Source of the DNA: Cystobacter fuscus
GTDB taxonomy: Bacteria > Myxococcota > Myxococcia > Myxococcales > Myxococcaceae
DNA length: 64,000 nucleotides
Reading direction: 5' to 3'
NCBI RefSeq assembly: GCF_002305875.1
Contig: NZ_CP022098.1
Location: 5,890,001-5,954,000 of the forward strand
The notes beneath the pieces were generated by a model. It saw only the letters and a list, made by a program, of their open reading frames with translations. It was not told the DNA's origin and did no database searches. This document shows positions 36,276-45,402 of the stretch, piece after piece. The position numbers and the translations under genes were made by a program. How positions within the stretch are numbered: position 1 is the stretch's first letter; every line of letters starts with the position of its first letter.

Positions 36276-37931
36276 GTGGCGGTGAGTGACTCGTCGGACC
36301 GGATCTACCTGGAGTACCTCAACGAGCTGGATGCGCTCGAGCGCTTCCGGCAGCGCTTCCTGACGGCCTACCCCACCGTGCCCCTGGACCGGGAGGATCC
36401 GCACGTGCGGCGCCTCGTGGAGTCCATGGCCTTCTTCGCCGTGCAGACGCGCGCGGCCACGCAGCACAACGTGCGCTCCACCTGGCTGCGGCTCTTCTCC
36501 TCCTTCTTCGACTTCCTGCTCCAGCCCCTGCCCGCGGTGGCGATGGTGCAGGCGCTGCCGGGGGACAAGATGACGGAGACGGTGGTGCTGTCGCGGGGCA
36601 CCGAGCTGCGGCTGTCACCCGCCCATGGCTCGCCCGGGAGCTTCCGCACCCGGCGCCACCTGCGCGTCCTCCCCATCGCCCCCGCGGGCACCGACGTGGT
36701 GCGGCTGGCGGATGGGCGCTACCGGCTCATCCTGCGCTTCGAGTCCAGCTTCGCCCGGAGGGATCCCGTGGGCATGTTCAGCCTGCACGTGCGCCACCTG
36801 GACGAGTACCGCCCCTCGCTCGCCGTCTTCCACGCGCTGCGCCAGCACCTCAAGCAGGTGTCGGTGCTCTACGACACGCCCGCCAGCGAGACGTCCCAGG
36901 GCACCCCGTGCGAGTTCTTCCTCGGCGACTCTCCGGCCGAGCTGGACGACGCGGGCGTCTACGAGCACCCGCTGCACCGCGTGCGCGCCTTCTTCCAGAT
37001 GCCCGAGCAGGGGCTCTTCCTCCACGTCTCCGTGCCCTCGCACCGCAAGGAGTGGAGCCGCTTCAGCCTGTGCCTGGACCTGGACAAGTCCTGGTCCGTG
37101 GGCCGCTCGACCCACCCGGACTTCCTCGTGCCCTTCGTCGTGCCGGTGGAGAACCTCAAGGCCGAGCCCGCCCAGCCGCTCATCGCCGATGGCACCCGCT
37201 CCGAGTTCCCCATCCGCGGCATGACGGCCGGCAGGGATCTGCGGCTGCACTCGATCACCGGCGTGTTCACCCTGGGCCGCTCGGGGCGCATGCCCATGCG
37301 TCCCGCCTTCCTCCCGGGCGAGGGGCCGAGCTACGAGCTGGATGAGTCCCTGGACGCGGAAATGCGGCCGCGTCACAGTCTGCTCGTGTCCCTGCCCGAG
37401 GCCTTCGCCGAACCCCAGAAATTGTTGGTGGAAGCCCTCTGGCACCAGCCGGACTTCATCACCGAGGCCGTCGGCCGCGTGGGCATCTCCATCCCGGGCC
37501 GGCACGTGGAGGGCCTCGATTGGCGGCTGGCGGGCCGGCTCGAGGCCCACCGCGACAGCACGCTGCGCCAGGACGTGGCGGGGCTGACGCGCCTGCTCGC
37601 CTGGAAGGTCAAGTCGACCCTGGATCGCAACGAGCTGGCCGCGTTGCTCAACTACCTGGGCACCCCCGTCGACGAGCCCTTCAACCGCGTGCTGCCCTGG
37701 GTGCGCGAGCTCAAGGCCACGGTGGCTCCGGACGGGGCCCTGCGCGGCTCGGGCCTGCTCCACGTCTACGAGATGATCCTGGAGCCCTTCGACTCCAGCG
37801 CCGAGCCCCTCGTGGCCTGTTTCCTCGAGCAGATCCAGCGCCTGCTGGAGGCCTGGAACGGCGAGGCCTCCGTGGTGCTGCGCTCGTCGATCGCGGGAGC
37901 GGGCGCCTTCCCGGTGAAGACCTCCTCATGA
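36276..37931 (+). CDS. tssF: T6SS baseplate subunit TssF
   Basis: This 551-residue protein has a GTG start one base after the preceding stop. The opening YLEYLNELDALERFRQRFLT and HVRRLVESMAFFAVQTRAAT match the TssF N-terminus. Later parts include ETVVLSRGTELRL and FRTRRHLRVLPI, the beta-rich wedge domain, and PLHRVRAFFQMPEQGLFLHV. TssF dimers with TssG form the baseplate wedge. Length is slightly short of the typical 580-600. The stop overlaps tssL by four bases. Confidence 0.85.
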   Translation: MAVSDSSDRIYLEYLNELDALERFRQRFLTAYPTVPLDREDPHVRRLVESMAFFAVQTRAATQHNVRSTWLRLFSSFFDFLLQPLPAVAMVQALPGDKMTETVVLSRGTELRLSPAHGSPGSFRTRRHLRVLPIAPAGTDVVRLADGRYRLILRFESSFARRDPVGMFSLHVRHLDEYRPSLAVFHALRQHLKQVSVLYDTPASETSQGTPCEFFLGDSPAELDDAGVYEHPLHRVRAFFQMPEQGLFLHVSVPSHRKEWSRFSLCLDLDKSWSVGRSTHPDFLVPFVVPVENLKAEPAQPLIADGTRSEFPIRGMTAGRDLRLHSITGVFTLGRSGRMPMRPAFLPGEGPSYELDESLDAEMRPRHSLLVSLPEAFAEPQKLLVEALWHQPDFITEAVGRVGISIPGRHVEGLDWRLAGRLEAHRDSTLRQDVAGLTRLLAWKVKSTLDRNELAALLNYLGTPVDEPFNRVLPWVRELKATVAPDGALRGSGLLHVYEMILEPFDSSAEPLVACFLEQIQRLLEAWNGEASVVLRSSIAGAGAFPVKTSS

Positions 37932-38566
37932 AACTCGAGCATTGGCAGATCGTCCTGCAGACCTACCGGCAGGTGCGTCTGGTGTTGGATCAATCCCTGC
38001 CGCCAGAGCCCATCGACGGTGAGCCGATCCCCCAGGTCCGCGTGGGTGCCCAGGGGCTGGCGCTCGTCCACCAGCAACTGCTGGCGGAGGTGAAGGGTCT
38101 CGAGCAGGCGCTGGGCAGCGCGTACCGGGAGGAGGAAATCAGGGAGGCGATGCGGCCCTTCGTCTACCTGCTCGACGAGCGGGTGCTGCGCCGGCTCACG
38201 GACGCCGAGGACGCGCAGTGGAGCCTGCTCCAATACAAGGAATACAAGACCGACGCGGGCGGCGATCATTTCTACGAGCTGGCCGACGAGAAGCTCGCGC
38301 AGCGGGTGGCCTCGCCGCTGGTCTTCGAGATGCTGCACTTCTGTCTCACCGCCGGCTTCGAGGGCCGCTACACGGGCAACAAGGCACGGCTGCGTGAGTA
38401 CAAGGAGCGGCTGGCGGCGCGCATCCCCAAACCCGAGGCCGTGCCCGCTCCCCCTCCAGCCGTCGGACAGGCCCCCCTCGTCCATGCCTTCCCGTTGCGC
38501 TACTACCTCGTCTCCAGCGCCGTGGTGGTCACACTCCCGGTCTTGCTCTGGTGGTTGTCGAGATGA
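37928..38566 (+). CDS. tssL: T6SS membrane complex subunit TssL (DotU-like)
   Basis: This 212-residue protein has an N-terminal cytoplasmic helical domain (REAMRPFVYLLDERVLRRLT, SLLQYKEYKTDAGGDHFYEL, PLVFEMLHFCLTAGFEGRYT) and a single C-terminal TM helix (YLVSSAVVVTLPVLLWWL). This is the tail-anchored plan of DotU/TssL. It bridges baseplate (TssK) and TssM at the inner membrane. There is no OmpA-type peptidoglycan-binding extension. It overlaps both the upstream and downstream genes by four bases. Confidence 0.9.
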   Translation: MKLEHWQIVLQTYRQVRLVLDQSLPPEPIDGEPIPQVRVGAQGLALVHQQLLAEVKGLEQALGSAYREEEIREAMRPFVYLLDERVLRRLTDAEDAQWSLLQYKEYKTDAGGDHFYELADEKLAQRVASPLVFEMLHFCLTAGFEGRYTGNKARLREYKERLAARIPKPEAVPAPPPAVGQAPLVHAFPLRYYLVSSAVVVTLPVLLWWLSR

Positions 38567-38874
38567 AGGACGAGGCGCAGAAGAAGACACAGCCGGTGGG
38601 GGCCCGGTCCCAGCTGGGGCACCTCGAGCAGATCATCCGCGACGAGCTGGGCTCGCTCCACGTGGCGGTGGAGCCGCTGCTGGCCAGGGTGCGCGCGGAC
38701 GTGAGCGCGCTCTATCCGGAGTCGGGTGGCACGCGCCTGGCCCCCAAGGAGCAGGAGGGCCGGCAGGACGAGCTCCTGGGCACGTTGAATGAATTGGAAG
38801 ATGTGCTGGAGGCGCTCCAGTTGGCTGTACGCTCGGGCCGTCCTGGTCCCTCCGCGGCCAGTGGAGAGGAGTGA
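38563..38874 (+). CDS. Small helical protein between tssL and tssM
   Basis: This 103-residue protein has an ATG that overlaps the tssL stop (ATGA) and ends three bases before the tssM GTG. It is hydrophilic and helical, with heptad-like leucines (LLGTLNELEDVLEALQLAV), and has no TM segment or signal. I do not recognise a family. Tight coupling to both membrane-complex genes suggests it works with TssL/TssM, perhaps as an assembly factor. Other T6SS loci carry unrelated small genes here. Confidence 0.7.
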   Translation: MKDEAQKKTQPVGARSQLGHLEQIIRDELGSLHVAVEPLLARVRADVSALYPESGGTRLAPKEQEGRQDELLGTLNELEDVLEALQLAVRSGRPGPSAASGEE

Positions 38875-38877
38875 GCC

Positions 38878-41800
38878 GTGGGGTGGCTGCTGAACGTGGT
38901 CGTGTCGGAGTCATTGAGCGCGGCGGATCCAGCCAAGGCGATGGAGGCGGGAGCGCAGTCGGTCGCCGCCAGTGAGTCCGCGTTCCGGAAGTTCTGGAAC
39001 GCGGTGGGCCCCTACGTACCCTGGGTGCTGTTGTTGCTGGGCCTGGCGCTCGCCGTGTTCCTCGGCTGGAAGCTGGTGAAGTGGTGGCGCGCCCGGCGCG
39101 CGGCCGCTCCGGCCGCCAGTGGCCCTCCGCCCATGGCTACCCAGCGCCTGGTGCACGTGCGGCGCACCTTCCTCAATGGACTGCCGCTCGCCCACCGCGC
39201 CGCCGTGGTGGATCTGCCCACCGTGGTGGTGTTCGGACCCGCGGGCAGCGGCAAGACGAAGCTCATTGGCCTGGACGTGGACTGGCAGCGCCAGGCGCGC
39301 CAGTACCTGCCCAGCTACACGTCGGATCCACTGCTGCAGATGTACCTGGGCCCCGACTGCGTGGTGCACGAGGTGTCGGCGCCGCTGCTCGAGGACGAGA
39401 CGCTGTCGGCCCGGACGGCCCTGCGGCGCATGTGGGGCAGGAGCTTCAGCCACCGCCAGCAGGGACTGGCCGTCATCGTCCTGGACGTGCGCTGGCTGTC
39501 GGATACCCCGCCCGACGAGCAGCGGCGCTTCGCCCAACTGCTGCGCGGCAAGCTCAACCTGATGTCCGAGGCGAGCCGCGGTCCGGTGGAGACGCGCCTG
39601 TGCCTGACGAACATGGACGGGCTGGAGGGCTTCGAGGACTTCGCCCGGCTGCTCAAGACGCATGGCGCGGCGCTCGCCTTCGACATTCCCCGGCAGGGCG
39701 AGGAGGACGGGCTGTCCTCGCTGCTGCGCAACCAGGAGCAGTACCTGGCCCTGGGCCTCACGTCGCTGCCCGTGGACTCCTTCGAGCGGCTGGAGCGCTT
39801 CTACTCGCAAGGGGGGCGCTCGTTCTCGGGGCTCGGCCGCTTCGTCACCGCGCTGCTCGAGGGCGATACCCTCTCGTTCAAGCCGCTGCTCTCGCGTGTC
39901 TACCTCTCCTCGCTGACGCCCGAGGCGCGCGCCAGCGGCACGCTGTCCGTGGTGGCCGCGGAGGGCGCCAACGACTCGATGCGCAAGCTGTACCTGCGCA
40001 CCCACCTGCGCCGCGCCGCGGGCATCGCCGCGGTGTGCTGTCTGCCCGTGCTGGCCGCCTACGCGAACTTCTACCTGTTGCTCGACGACGCCCAGGACGA
40101 AGTGACGGTGCTCGAGGAGACGGTGACGCAGCTGCGCGAGCAGGGGCTGGAGGGCAGGGGAGAGGTCGTCGAGGGCCAGGTCAACAAGGCCGCCGAGGCG
40201 CTGCTGCACCTCGAGCGCGCCGAGCGCTGGTGGCCGCCCCTGGAGACCAGCTTCCCCGACGAGACGCTGGAGCTGCGCCAGCGCCTGGCCAGTGGCATCC
40301 GGGAAATCCACCTGCGGCCCGCGCTCGAGCGCTGCCGCAAGCAGCCCCAGGCCTGCCGCCCCGAGCAGGTCGTGTATCTGCTGGCCACCCTCCACGCCTC
40401 GAATGGGGACGGTCTGGGCACGTTCGTGATGTCCAACCTCCAGAAGGGCTCGCGCCGGTTCGGCTCCAAGTCCGCCGCGCCGGACACGCTGTCCGGTGCG
40501 TCCCACCGCACGTGGATCTCCGCGCTCGAGCTGAGCGAGCCGCTGATCGCCACCTACATCCTCGCCAGTGATCAGCCCTGGGAGCGCACGCCGCCGTGCC
40601 GCCGCGACACGACGGTGCAGCTGTCCAACAACGAGGAGGTCTGGTCCTGCTGGCCCCTCGCGGAGCGGCTCACGTTCGAGAGCCAGCTCAAGCCCTGGTT
40701 GGATCACCTCCGCTTCCTGCGCCGCTCCCTCGAGGCCGGCCCCCGGGGCATCGCCGAGTTCGACCTGCGCCGCGAGGAGCGCGAGCGGCTGCTCGCGCAG
40801 CTGGCCGACCTGGACGTCTACGCGTCCCTGCCCACGCTGCTCAACCTGTTCGACGCCTCCACGGTGCAGGTCAACACGCGCTACTTCCAGGGCATCGAGA
40901 CCACCGTCGACGTGCTCGAGTGGTTGCGCAACAACCGGGAGGCGCTCACGGCGGTGCTGCGCATGGAGGATGATGCCTACTCGGGGCTGCTCGCGGTGCG
41001 CAAGATGGGCGCCTCGGAGCTGCTCACCCGGGATGGGCTCTGGCTGCCGGGCAGCAACAAGGGCCCCTACCGCATCGAGCTGCTCCAGGAGTCCTTCGAG
41101 TTCGTTCCCGAGAAGCTCTCCCGGGAGCTGCTCCAGAAGGAGCTCGACATCCAGGAGGCCAATGGCCAGCTGACCGTGAACGCCCAGGCCGCCGTGCGCC
41201 CGGGGGCGATGGTGCTCAGCCGTACCGCCTTCGAGACCGACTTGAAGCCCCTGGTGGATGACTTCACCCAACGCATCAAGAGCGCCCAGCTCCCCACGGA
41301 CGAGGCCGCCCGGCGCTCCCAGTACGTGCAGAAGCGCGTGAACGGGTTCTCCCAGGGCTACCGCGATGGCCTGTTCCACACCGTGGACCAGTACCGCTTC
41401 AACACCTCGCGCAAGCTGCTCATCGACGAGCTGGGGCGGCTGTCCCAGCCCTCCTCCGGCCAGGTGGACATGCTGCGCGAGGTGGCCGAACGGGCCAACC
41501 TGGATCCGCTCGAGGGGCCCTACTACGAGCCGCTGCGCAACGCCGTGGCGCCCTTCCGCCCCGTCGTGCAGCTCATGGTGGCCGACAAGAGTGGCTTCTA
41601 TGCCGCGCTCGCCCCCTACCAGGCGCTCGTGGCGCAGATGCGCGACGAGCTGGATGCCGGAGCCAAGGCCAAGAGCGCCAAGGACGCGGCTGCCAAGGAC
41701 GCGCCGGCCCCCGACAAGGAAGCGGCGCCCGAGGACGGCACCGCGACCGATGCCCAGCTGTCGGAGATGATCACCCCGCTGGAGAAGGTCGCCCTCGCCA

Positions 41801-42651
41801 TGCTGCTCGAGGAGGAGGGCTCCTACCTGCGCAAGGCCCAGGCGTGGCTGGACTCCCAGGGCATCACCGGCGAGTTGCGCCAGCCCTTCCTCGCGCCCTT
41901 CCTCACGGTGCAGCGCCTGGGCAAGGAAGAGCTGGAGAACACCCTGGGGCGGGAGTGGGAGGAGGCCTCGTCGCGCATGTTGCGGCCCCTGCTCACGCGC
42001 TACCCCTTCAACCCCGACGCCAAGGAGGACGTGGATCCGAGTGAGCTCGAGGTGCTGCGCCGCAAGGATGGCGCCTTCTGGCACTTCGTGGAGCAGGTGT
42101 ACTCGCGCGTGTGCGTGGAGCGGGGCACCCAATGGGCGCTGCGCGGCACCCTGCGTGACAAGCTACAACTGCCCGAGTCCCTGCTGCCCACCCTCAGCCA
42201 GGTGGCGCGGCTGTCCAAGCTGCTGTGGGACGACGAGGGCCGCCCTCGGCCGCTCATGCTCAAGGTGCAGCCCCAGCCCCTGCCGCCCCCACCGATGCCG
42301 GGGGTGTTCGTCACCATGTCGTCCCTCAAGTGTGGCAAGACGACCGCCTACGGCTTCAACCAGAGCCCCTCCTGGCAGGACTTCCCGCTCAACTGGTGGG
42401 ATCAGCAGGTGTCCTCCATCGTGTTGGAGCTGCGCTCGCCCTCGCGCGATGATCCCAAGTTCTTGTCCCTGCCCTGGAATCGCTCTATCTGGAGCTGCTT
42501 CCGTCTCTTCGAGGAGGCCCTGGTCACGACCGATCAGCGCCGCCAGTGGAGCCTGGTCCTGCAGGGGAACAACGTGAACAAGCGGGGAGTGGACATCAGC
42601 TTCGGCCTCAAGGGAGACCCGTGGGTGCCGTTCCGGGAAGTGCCGCGATGA
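38878..42651 (+). CDS. tssM: T6SS membrane complex subunit TssM (IcmF-like)
   Basis: This 1257-residue protein has a GTG start. A TM helix lies near residues 47-65 (VPWVLLLLGLALAVFLGW). A cytoplasmic GTPase-like domain follows, with Walker A GPAGSGKTKL (120-129). Then come the second TM (near 378-400, AAGIAAVCCLPVLAAYANFY) and a long periplasmic region. The large C-terminal domain ends with FGLKGDPWVPFREVPR. TssM spans the envelope between TssL and the outer-membrane lipoprotein TssJ. An A/K/P/E-rich low-complexity linker lies near residue 940 (AKAKSAKDAAAKDAPAPDKE). Length is normal for the family. An intact Walker A suggests nucleotide binding may be used. Confidence 0.92.
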   Translation: MGWLLNVVVSESLSAADPAKAMEAGAQSVAASESAFRKFWNAVGPYVPWVLLLLGLALAVFLGWKLVKWWRARRAAAPAASGPPPMATQRLVHVRRTFLNGLPLAHRAAVVDLPTVVVFGPAGSGKTKLIGLDVDWQRQARQYLPSYTSDPLLQMYLGPDCVVHEVSAPLLEDETLSARTALRRMWGRSFSHRQQGLAVIVLDVRWLSDTPPDEQRRFAQLLRGKLNLMSEASRGPVETRLCLTNMDGLEGFEDFARLLKTHGAALAFDIPRQGEEDGLSSLLRNQEQYLALGLTSLPVDSFERLERFYSQGGRSFSGLGRFVTALLEGDTLSFKPLLSRVYLSSLTPEARASGTLSVVAAEGANDSMRKLYLRTHLRRAAGIAAVCCLPVLAAYANFYLLLDDAQDEVTVLEETVTQLREQGLEGRGEVVEGQVNKAAEALLHLERAERWWPPLETSFPDETLELRQRLASGIREIHLRPALERCRKQPQACRPEQVVYLLATLHASNGDGLGTFVMSNLQKGSRRFGSKSAAPDTLSGASHRTWISALELSEPLIATYILASDQPWERTPPCRRDTTVQLSNNEEVWSCWPLAERLTFESQLKPWLDHLRFLRRSLEAGPRGIAEFDLRREERERLLAQLADLDVYASLPTLLNLFDASTVQVNTRYFQGIETTVDVLEWLRNNREALTAVLRMEDDAYSGLLAVRKMGASELLTRDGLWLPGSNKGPYRIELLQESFEFVPEKLSRELLQKELDIQEANGQLTVNAQAAVRPGAMVLSRTAFETDLKPLVDDFTQRIKSAQLPTDEAARRSQYVQKRVNGFSQGYRDGLFHTVDQYRFNTSRKLLIDELGRLSQPSSGQVDMLREVAERANLDPLEGPYYEPLRNAVAPFRPVVQLMVADKSGFYAALAPYQALVAQMRDELDAGAKAKSAKDAAAKDAPAPDKEAAPEDGTATDAQLSEMITPLEKVALAMLLEEEGSYLRKAQAWLDSQGITGELRQPFLAPFLTVQRLGKEELENTLGREWEEASSRMLRPLLTRYPFNPDAKEDVDPSELEVLRRKDGAFWHFVEQVYSRVCVERGTQWALRGTLRDKLQLPESLLPTLSQVARLSKLLWDDEGRPRPLMLKVQPQPLPPPPMPGVFVTMSSLKCGKTTAYGFNQSPSWQDFPLNWWDQQVSSIVLELRSPSRDDPKFLSLPWNRSIWSCFRLFEEALVTTDQRRQWSLVLQGNNVNKRGVDISFGLKGDPWVPFREVPR

Positions 42652-43178
42652 GCGCGCGTGGACGCGCGTGCCTGGGCCTGCTGGCGCTCGTGCTGGGGGC
42701 CTGTGGGCCGAGTCAGATCAACATCGCCGTGAAGTCGCCCGTGGGCACCAACATGGGCCGGCCCCTGTACATGCTCGTGCGGCAGGTGGACCCCAAGCAG
42801 TACGCCAACGAGGCGTACTCCGAGGTCGCCGCCCGCGTGGGTGTTCCGGACACCACCGTGTTGCAGACGGCCGTCATCTACCCGGGCACCATCCAGCGCT
42901 TCCAGGTGAAGGCGCCCAAGGAGGGCTCGGTGGCGCTCTCCTTCCTCTTCACCGCGCCGGACGGCAACTGGCAGGTGCTGCTCAGCCCGCCGCTGGCGAG
43001 CGCGGTGGACGTGGAGCTGGCCACGAGCCGCATCCTGCGCGACACCATTCCCCAGGGTCCCTCCCTGGACGAGCCCCCGACGGCCCCCGAGGGCGCTCCG
43101 GAAGTCAAACCGCCCGAGGCCCCCAAGGCGCCGGAAGCTCCCAAGGCACCGGAAGCCCCCAAGCTCGGCGGCAAGTAG
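42648..43178 (+). CDS. T6SS outer-membrane lipoprotein TssJ-like
   Basis: This 176-residue lipoprotein (lipobox VLGAC, Cys19) overlaps tssM by four bases. The mature part (about 25-125) is a small beta domain (PLYMLVRQVDPKQY, PGTIQRFQVKAPKEGSVALS) matching the transthyretin-like TssJ plan, including the 'plylrvyqL' strand. A proline/alanine-rich tail with repeats (PPEAPKAPEAPKAPEAPKAP) follows and is absent from typical TssJ. It should bind the periplasmic end of TssM. It is the last gene of the plus-strand T6SS arm. Confidence 0.82.
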   Translation: MSARGRACLGLLALVLGACGPSQINIAVKSPVGTNMGRPLYMLVRQVDPKQYANEAYSEVAARVGVPDTTVLQTAVIYPGTIQRFQVKAPKEGSVALSFLFTAPDGNWQVLLSPPLASAVDVELATSRILRDTIPQGPSLDEPPTAPEGAPEVKPPEAPKAPEAPKAPEAPKLGGK

Positions 43179-43181
43179 CGC

Positions 43182-45149
43182 TCAGCCCGTCAGCTCGCGC
43201 ACCCGGGTCTCGGTCCTTCCCATCACCGAGTCCACCTGGGTGCGGGCCTGCTCCACCACCGGGGCGAAGGGGCTGTTGTCGCGCAGCGAGGCCTCCAGTG
43301 TGTCCAACGGCACGAGGAGCCGCTCCTTCGTCGAGTCCACCTGACCGAGCATTCCGTCGAGCTGTTCGGCCGCGGGAGCTCCCACGCTCCCGGCCCGCTG
43401 GGTGAAGGCGCCGAGCACCTGATCCACCTGCTGCGTCACCGTGGTCTCGATGCGCTCGATGCCCTCGCGAGCCCCGGCGAGCGCCGAGTCCACCGTGCCG
43501 CCGATCGCGTCCAGGCCGGAGCGCACCCGCTCCTGGGCGGCGGCGAGCTGCTGCTCGAGCTGGGCCTCCACCGCCGCCACCTGATCGGCCGCCGCCTGGA
43601 CTCCGTCCGCGAGGGTCTGCTGGAGCGTCGCGAGCTGCCCGCTCACCAGCTCCTGGAGGGACTCCACGCGCGTGGCCACCTGGGCCTGCATCGCCTCCAC
43701 CTGGCTCACCACCTGGTCGCGCGCGGTGCCGATCTGCTGCGTCACCTGCGCCACCAACTGCTCGGCCTGGGTGACGGCCTGATCGATACCGCCCTGCACC
43801 GACTCGGTCAGGGATTGAATCTGTTGCAGGAGCTGCTCCTGCATCGTCTGCACCTGCTGCACCGCCTGCGCCTGGACCTGCTCCACCTGGGAGATGACCT
43901 GATCCTGCACCGTGGTCATCTGCTGACCCACCTGCGAGGTGAGGGTGCCGAGCTGGGTGGAGATCTGCGTCACCACCTGTTTGATGGCCTGGACGGCGGG
44001 ATCCACCAGTGGCTTGGGGAGATCCGCGGCGGGGATGGCCTCCAGCATCTGCACCGCCCGGGCCAGCAGCGACTCCAGCGTGCCCACCAGCGTCTTGAAC
44101 AGGGTCTGGAGTTGCTCGAGCTTTTCGGGCAGGGCGGTGAAGATGGCCTGGAGCTGCTTCTCCAACTGCTCGAGCGTGTCCGTCAGCCCGTCGAACACCT
44201 TGAAGGCGGAGTCGATCGCCAGGCGCGCCGGGGCCTGGATGGACTCGAAGGTGGTGAGCGCCGTGCTCATCAGCGCGTCGATGGCGCCGACGCCCTGGGT
44301 GATGAGCGTGTCGATCTGCTCGCCCACCTGCTGGAGGAACTGCTCCACCACCTCGAGCTGCTGGCTCAGCGAGCGCATCGGCCCGCCCAGCGTCTGATCC
44401 AACGCGTCGAGCATCTGCCCGAGCTGCTGGGCACCCGCCTGGAGGGCGGCGCCGACGGTGGTCTCCAGCGTCTGGAGTACCTGATCCGCCGCCTGGGTGG
44501 CGCCCTGCACCTGGGTGCGCAGCGGCTGGAGTCCGGAGCGCAGCTGCTCCACCTGACGTCGCACGGTCGCCTTCGAGGACTCGCTCGCGGATTGGATCTC
44601 CTGGTGGAGCTGCTCCAGGGCGGGGAGAACCGGGGCGAGCACCGCCTCGAGCGCGGCGAGCAACCGCTGGACCTCCGCGTCCACGGAGCCGCGCGTGCGC
44701 GCCACCTGGCCGGACACCGAGTCCACCGTGGTCGCGAGCTGGGAGTGGGCGCCCTGGAGGTGCGCATCCGTCTCGCTCCCCGTCGTGCGCAGCAGCTCCT
44801 GGAGTTGCTGCTCCCGGGCCTCGAGCCCCGCCACCTCCTGCTGGAGCTCCGCCTTGCTCCGGGCGGTGTTGGCGCGCGCCGCCTCCTTGCGCTGCTGGAG
44901 ACGGGCCGTGCCCTCGCTCAAGAGCGCCTCGCGGCGCCTGGCGGTGTCCTGGCCGAGCGACTCGAGCTGCTGGGCGAAGGAGTCGTGCGAGCCCTTCACC
45001 TGCTCCTCCAGGGCATCACACCGCGAGGAGACCGAGGGCGTGAGCTCCTTCACCGAGTCGCGCACGCGCTCCCCGGAGCCGTCGAGCCGCGTGCGCAGGC
45101 CCTGTACCTCGTCCGCCGTCTGGTCGAACCGCGTCCACAGCGCCTTCAC
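43182..45149 (-). CDS. Long amphipathic coiled-coil protein in the T6SS minus arm
   Basis: This 655-residue protein is almost wholly helical and amphipathic, rich in Q, V, L, A, E and T, with repeating patterns such as QVISQVEQVQAQAVQQVQTM and IGTARDQVVSQVEAMQAQV. The texture is like apolipoprotein-type repeats or tape-measure-like helices. One more hydrophobic stretch lies around 330-400. There is no signal peptide or enzyme motif. The GTG start (45149) directly follows, in the same frame, the TGA of the 74-residue gene, with GGAG six bases before it. Convergent tssJ ends three bases away. I do not know its function. Candidates are a sheath-associated ruler, a membrane-active helical effector, or a partner of the helical tail of the adjacent VgrG. 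Confidence 0.7.
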   Translation of the reverse strand: MKALWTRFDQTADEVQGLRTRLDGSGERVRDSVKELTPSVSSRCDALEEQVKGSHDSFAQQLESLGQDTARRREALLSEGTARLQQRKEAARANTARSKAELQQEVAGLEAREQQLQELLRTTGSETDAHLQGAHSQLATTVDSVSGQVARTRGSVDAEVQRLLAALEAVLAPVLPALEQLHQEIQSASESSKATVRRQVEQLRSGLQPLRTQVQGATQAADQVLQTLETTVGAALQAGAQQLGQMLDALDQTLGGPMRSLSQQLEVVEQFLQQVGEQIDTLITQGVGAIDALMSTALTTFESIQAPARLAIDSAFKVFDGLTDTLEQLEKQLQAIFTALPEKLEQLQTLFKTLVGTLESLLARAVQMLEAIPAADLPKPLVDPAVQAIKQVVTQISTQLGTLTSQVGQQMTTVQDQVISQVEQVQAQAVQQVQTMQEQLLQQIQSLTESVQGGIDQAVTQAEQLVAQVTQQIGTARDQVVSQVEAMQAQVATRVESLQELVSGQLATLQQTLADGVQAAADQVAAVEAQLEQQLAAAQERVRSGLDAIGGTVDSALAGAREGIERIETTVTQQVDQVLGAFTQRAGSVGAPAAEQLDGMLGQVDSTKERLLVPLDTLEASLRDNSPFAPVVEQARTQVDSVMGRTETRVRELTG

Positions 45150-45374
45150 TCAGGGCTCCAGCTCCGCCAGCTCGGCGTCCAGCGATTCGATCTTCCCCGT
45201 CAGCCCGCCGTCCACCGAGGAGACCTCGGGACGCAGGGAGGCGAGCGTCTCTTCCAGCCTGCCCGACAGGGAGTCCACGCCGCCGCGCAGGGGCGTCAGG
45301 CGGGCCACCACGCCCGTGCTGAAGGACTCCAGTTGTCCGCGAAGCTCCGCGATTTTCGCGCTCAGTTCCTGCAT
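45150..45374 (-). CDS. Small coiled-coil protein, possibly the N-terminus of the following gene
   Basis: This 74-residue protein is helical with heptad-like spacing (MQELSAKIAELRGQLESF, KIESLDAELAELEP). Its TGA (45152-45150) is followed in the same frame by the GTG of the 655-residue coil. The two therefore read as one 730-codon coiled coil interrupted by one stop. A ribosome-binding-like GGAG lies within the last codons, so translation could restart. It lies 28 bases downstream of vgrG2. Whether this is two coupled genes, a broken gene, or a base error cannot be settled from one sequence. Confidence 0.6.
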   Translation of the reverse strand: MQELSAKIAELRGQLESFSTGVVARLTPLRGGVDSLSGRLEETLASLRPEVSSVDGGLTGKIESLDAELAELEP

Positions 45375-45402
45375 GGGTGTCCCCCATCCATTCGTTGGTT
45401 GC

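Noticed and set aside
38911-42132. A 1073-residue open frame antisense to tssM
   Set aside because: It is a mirror frame produced by third-position GC saturation of tssM. It has skewed composition (runs of R, H, Q, L, G) and no recognisable motif. Similar long antisense frames at 3170-5080, 9577-12324 and 19040-22102 were rejected for the same reason.
45150-45152. TGA read as selenocysteine
   Set aside because: No selenoprotein context or SECIS-like hairpin is evident, and the residue lies in a coiled coil with no redox role. Stop-restart, mutation or error are simpler.
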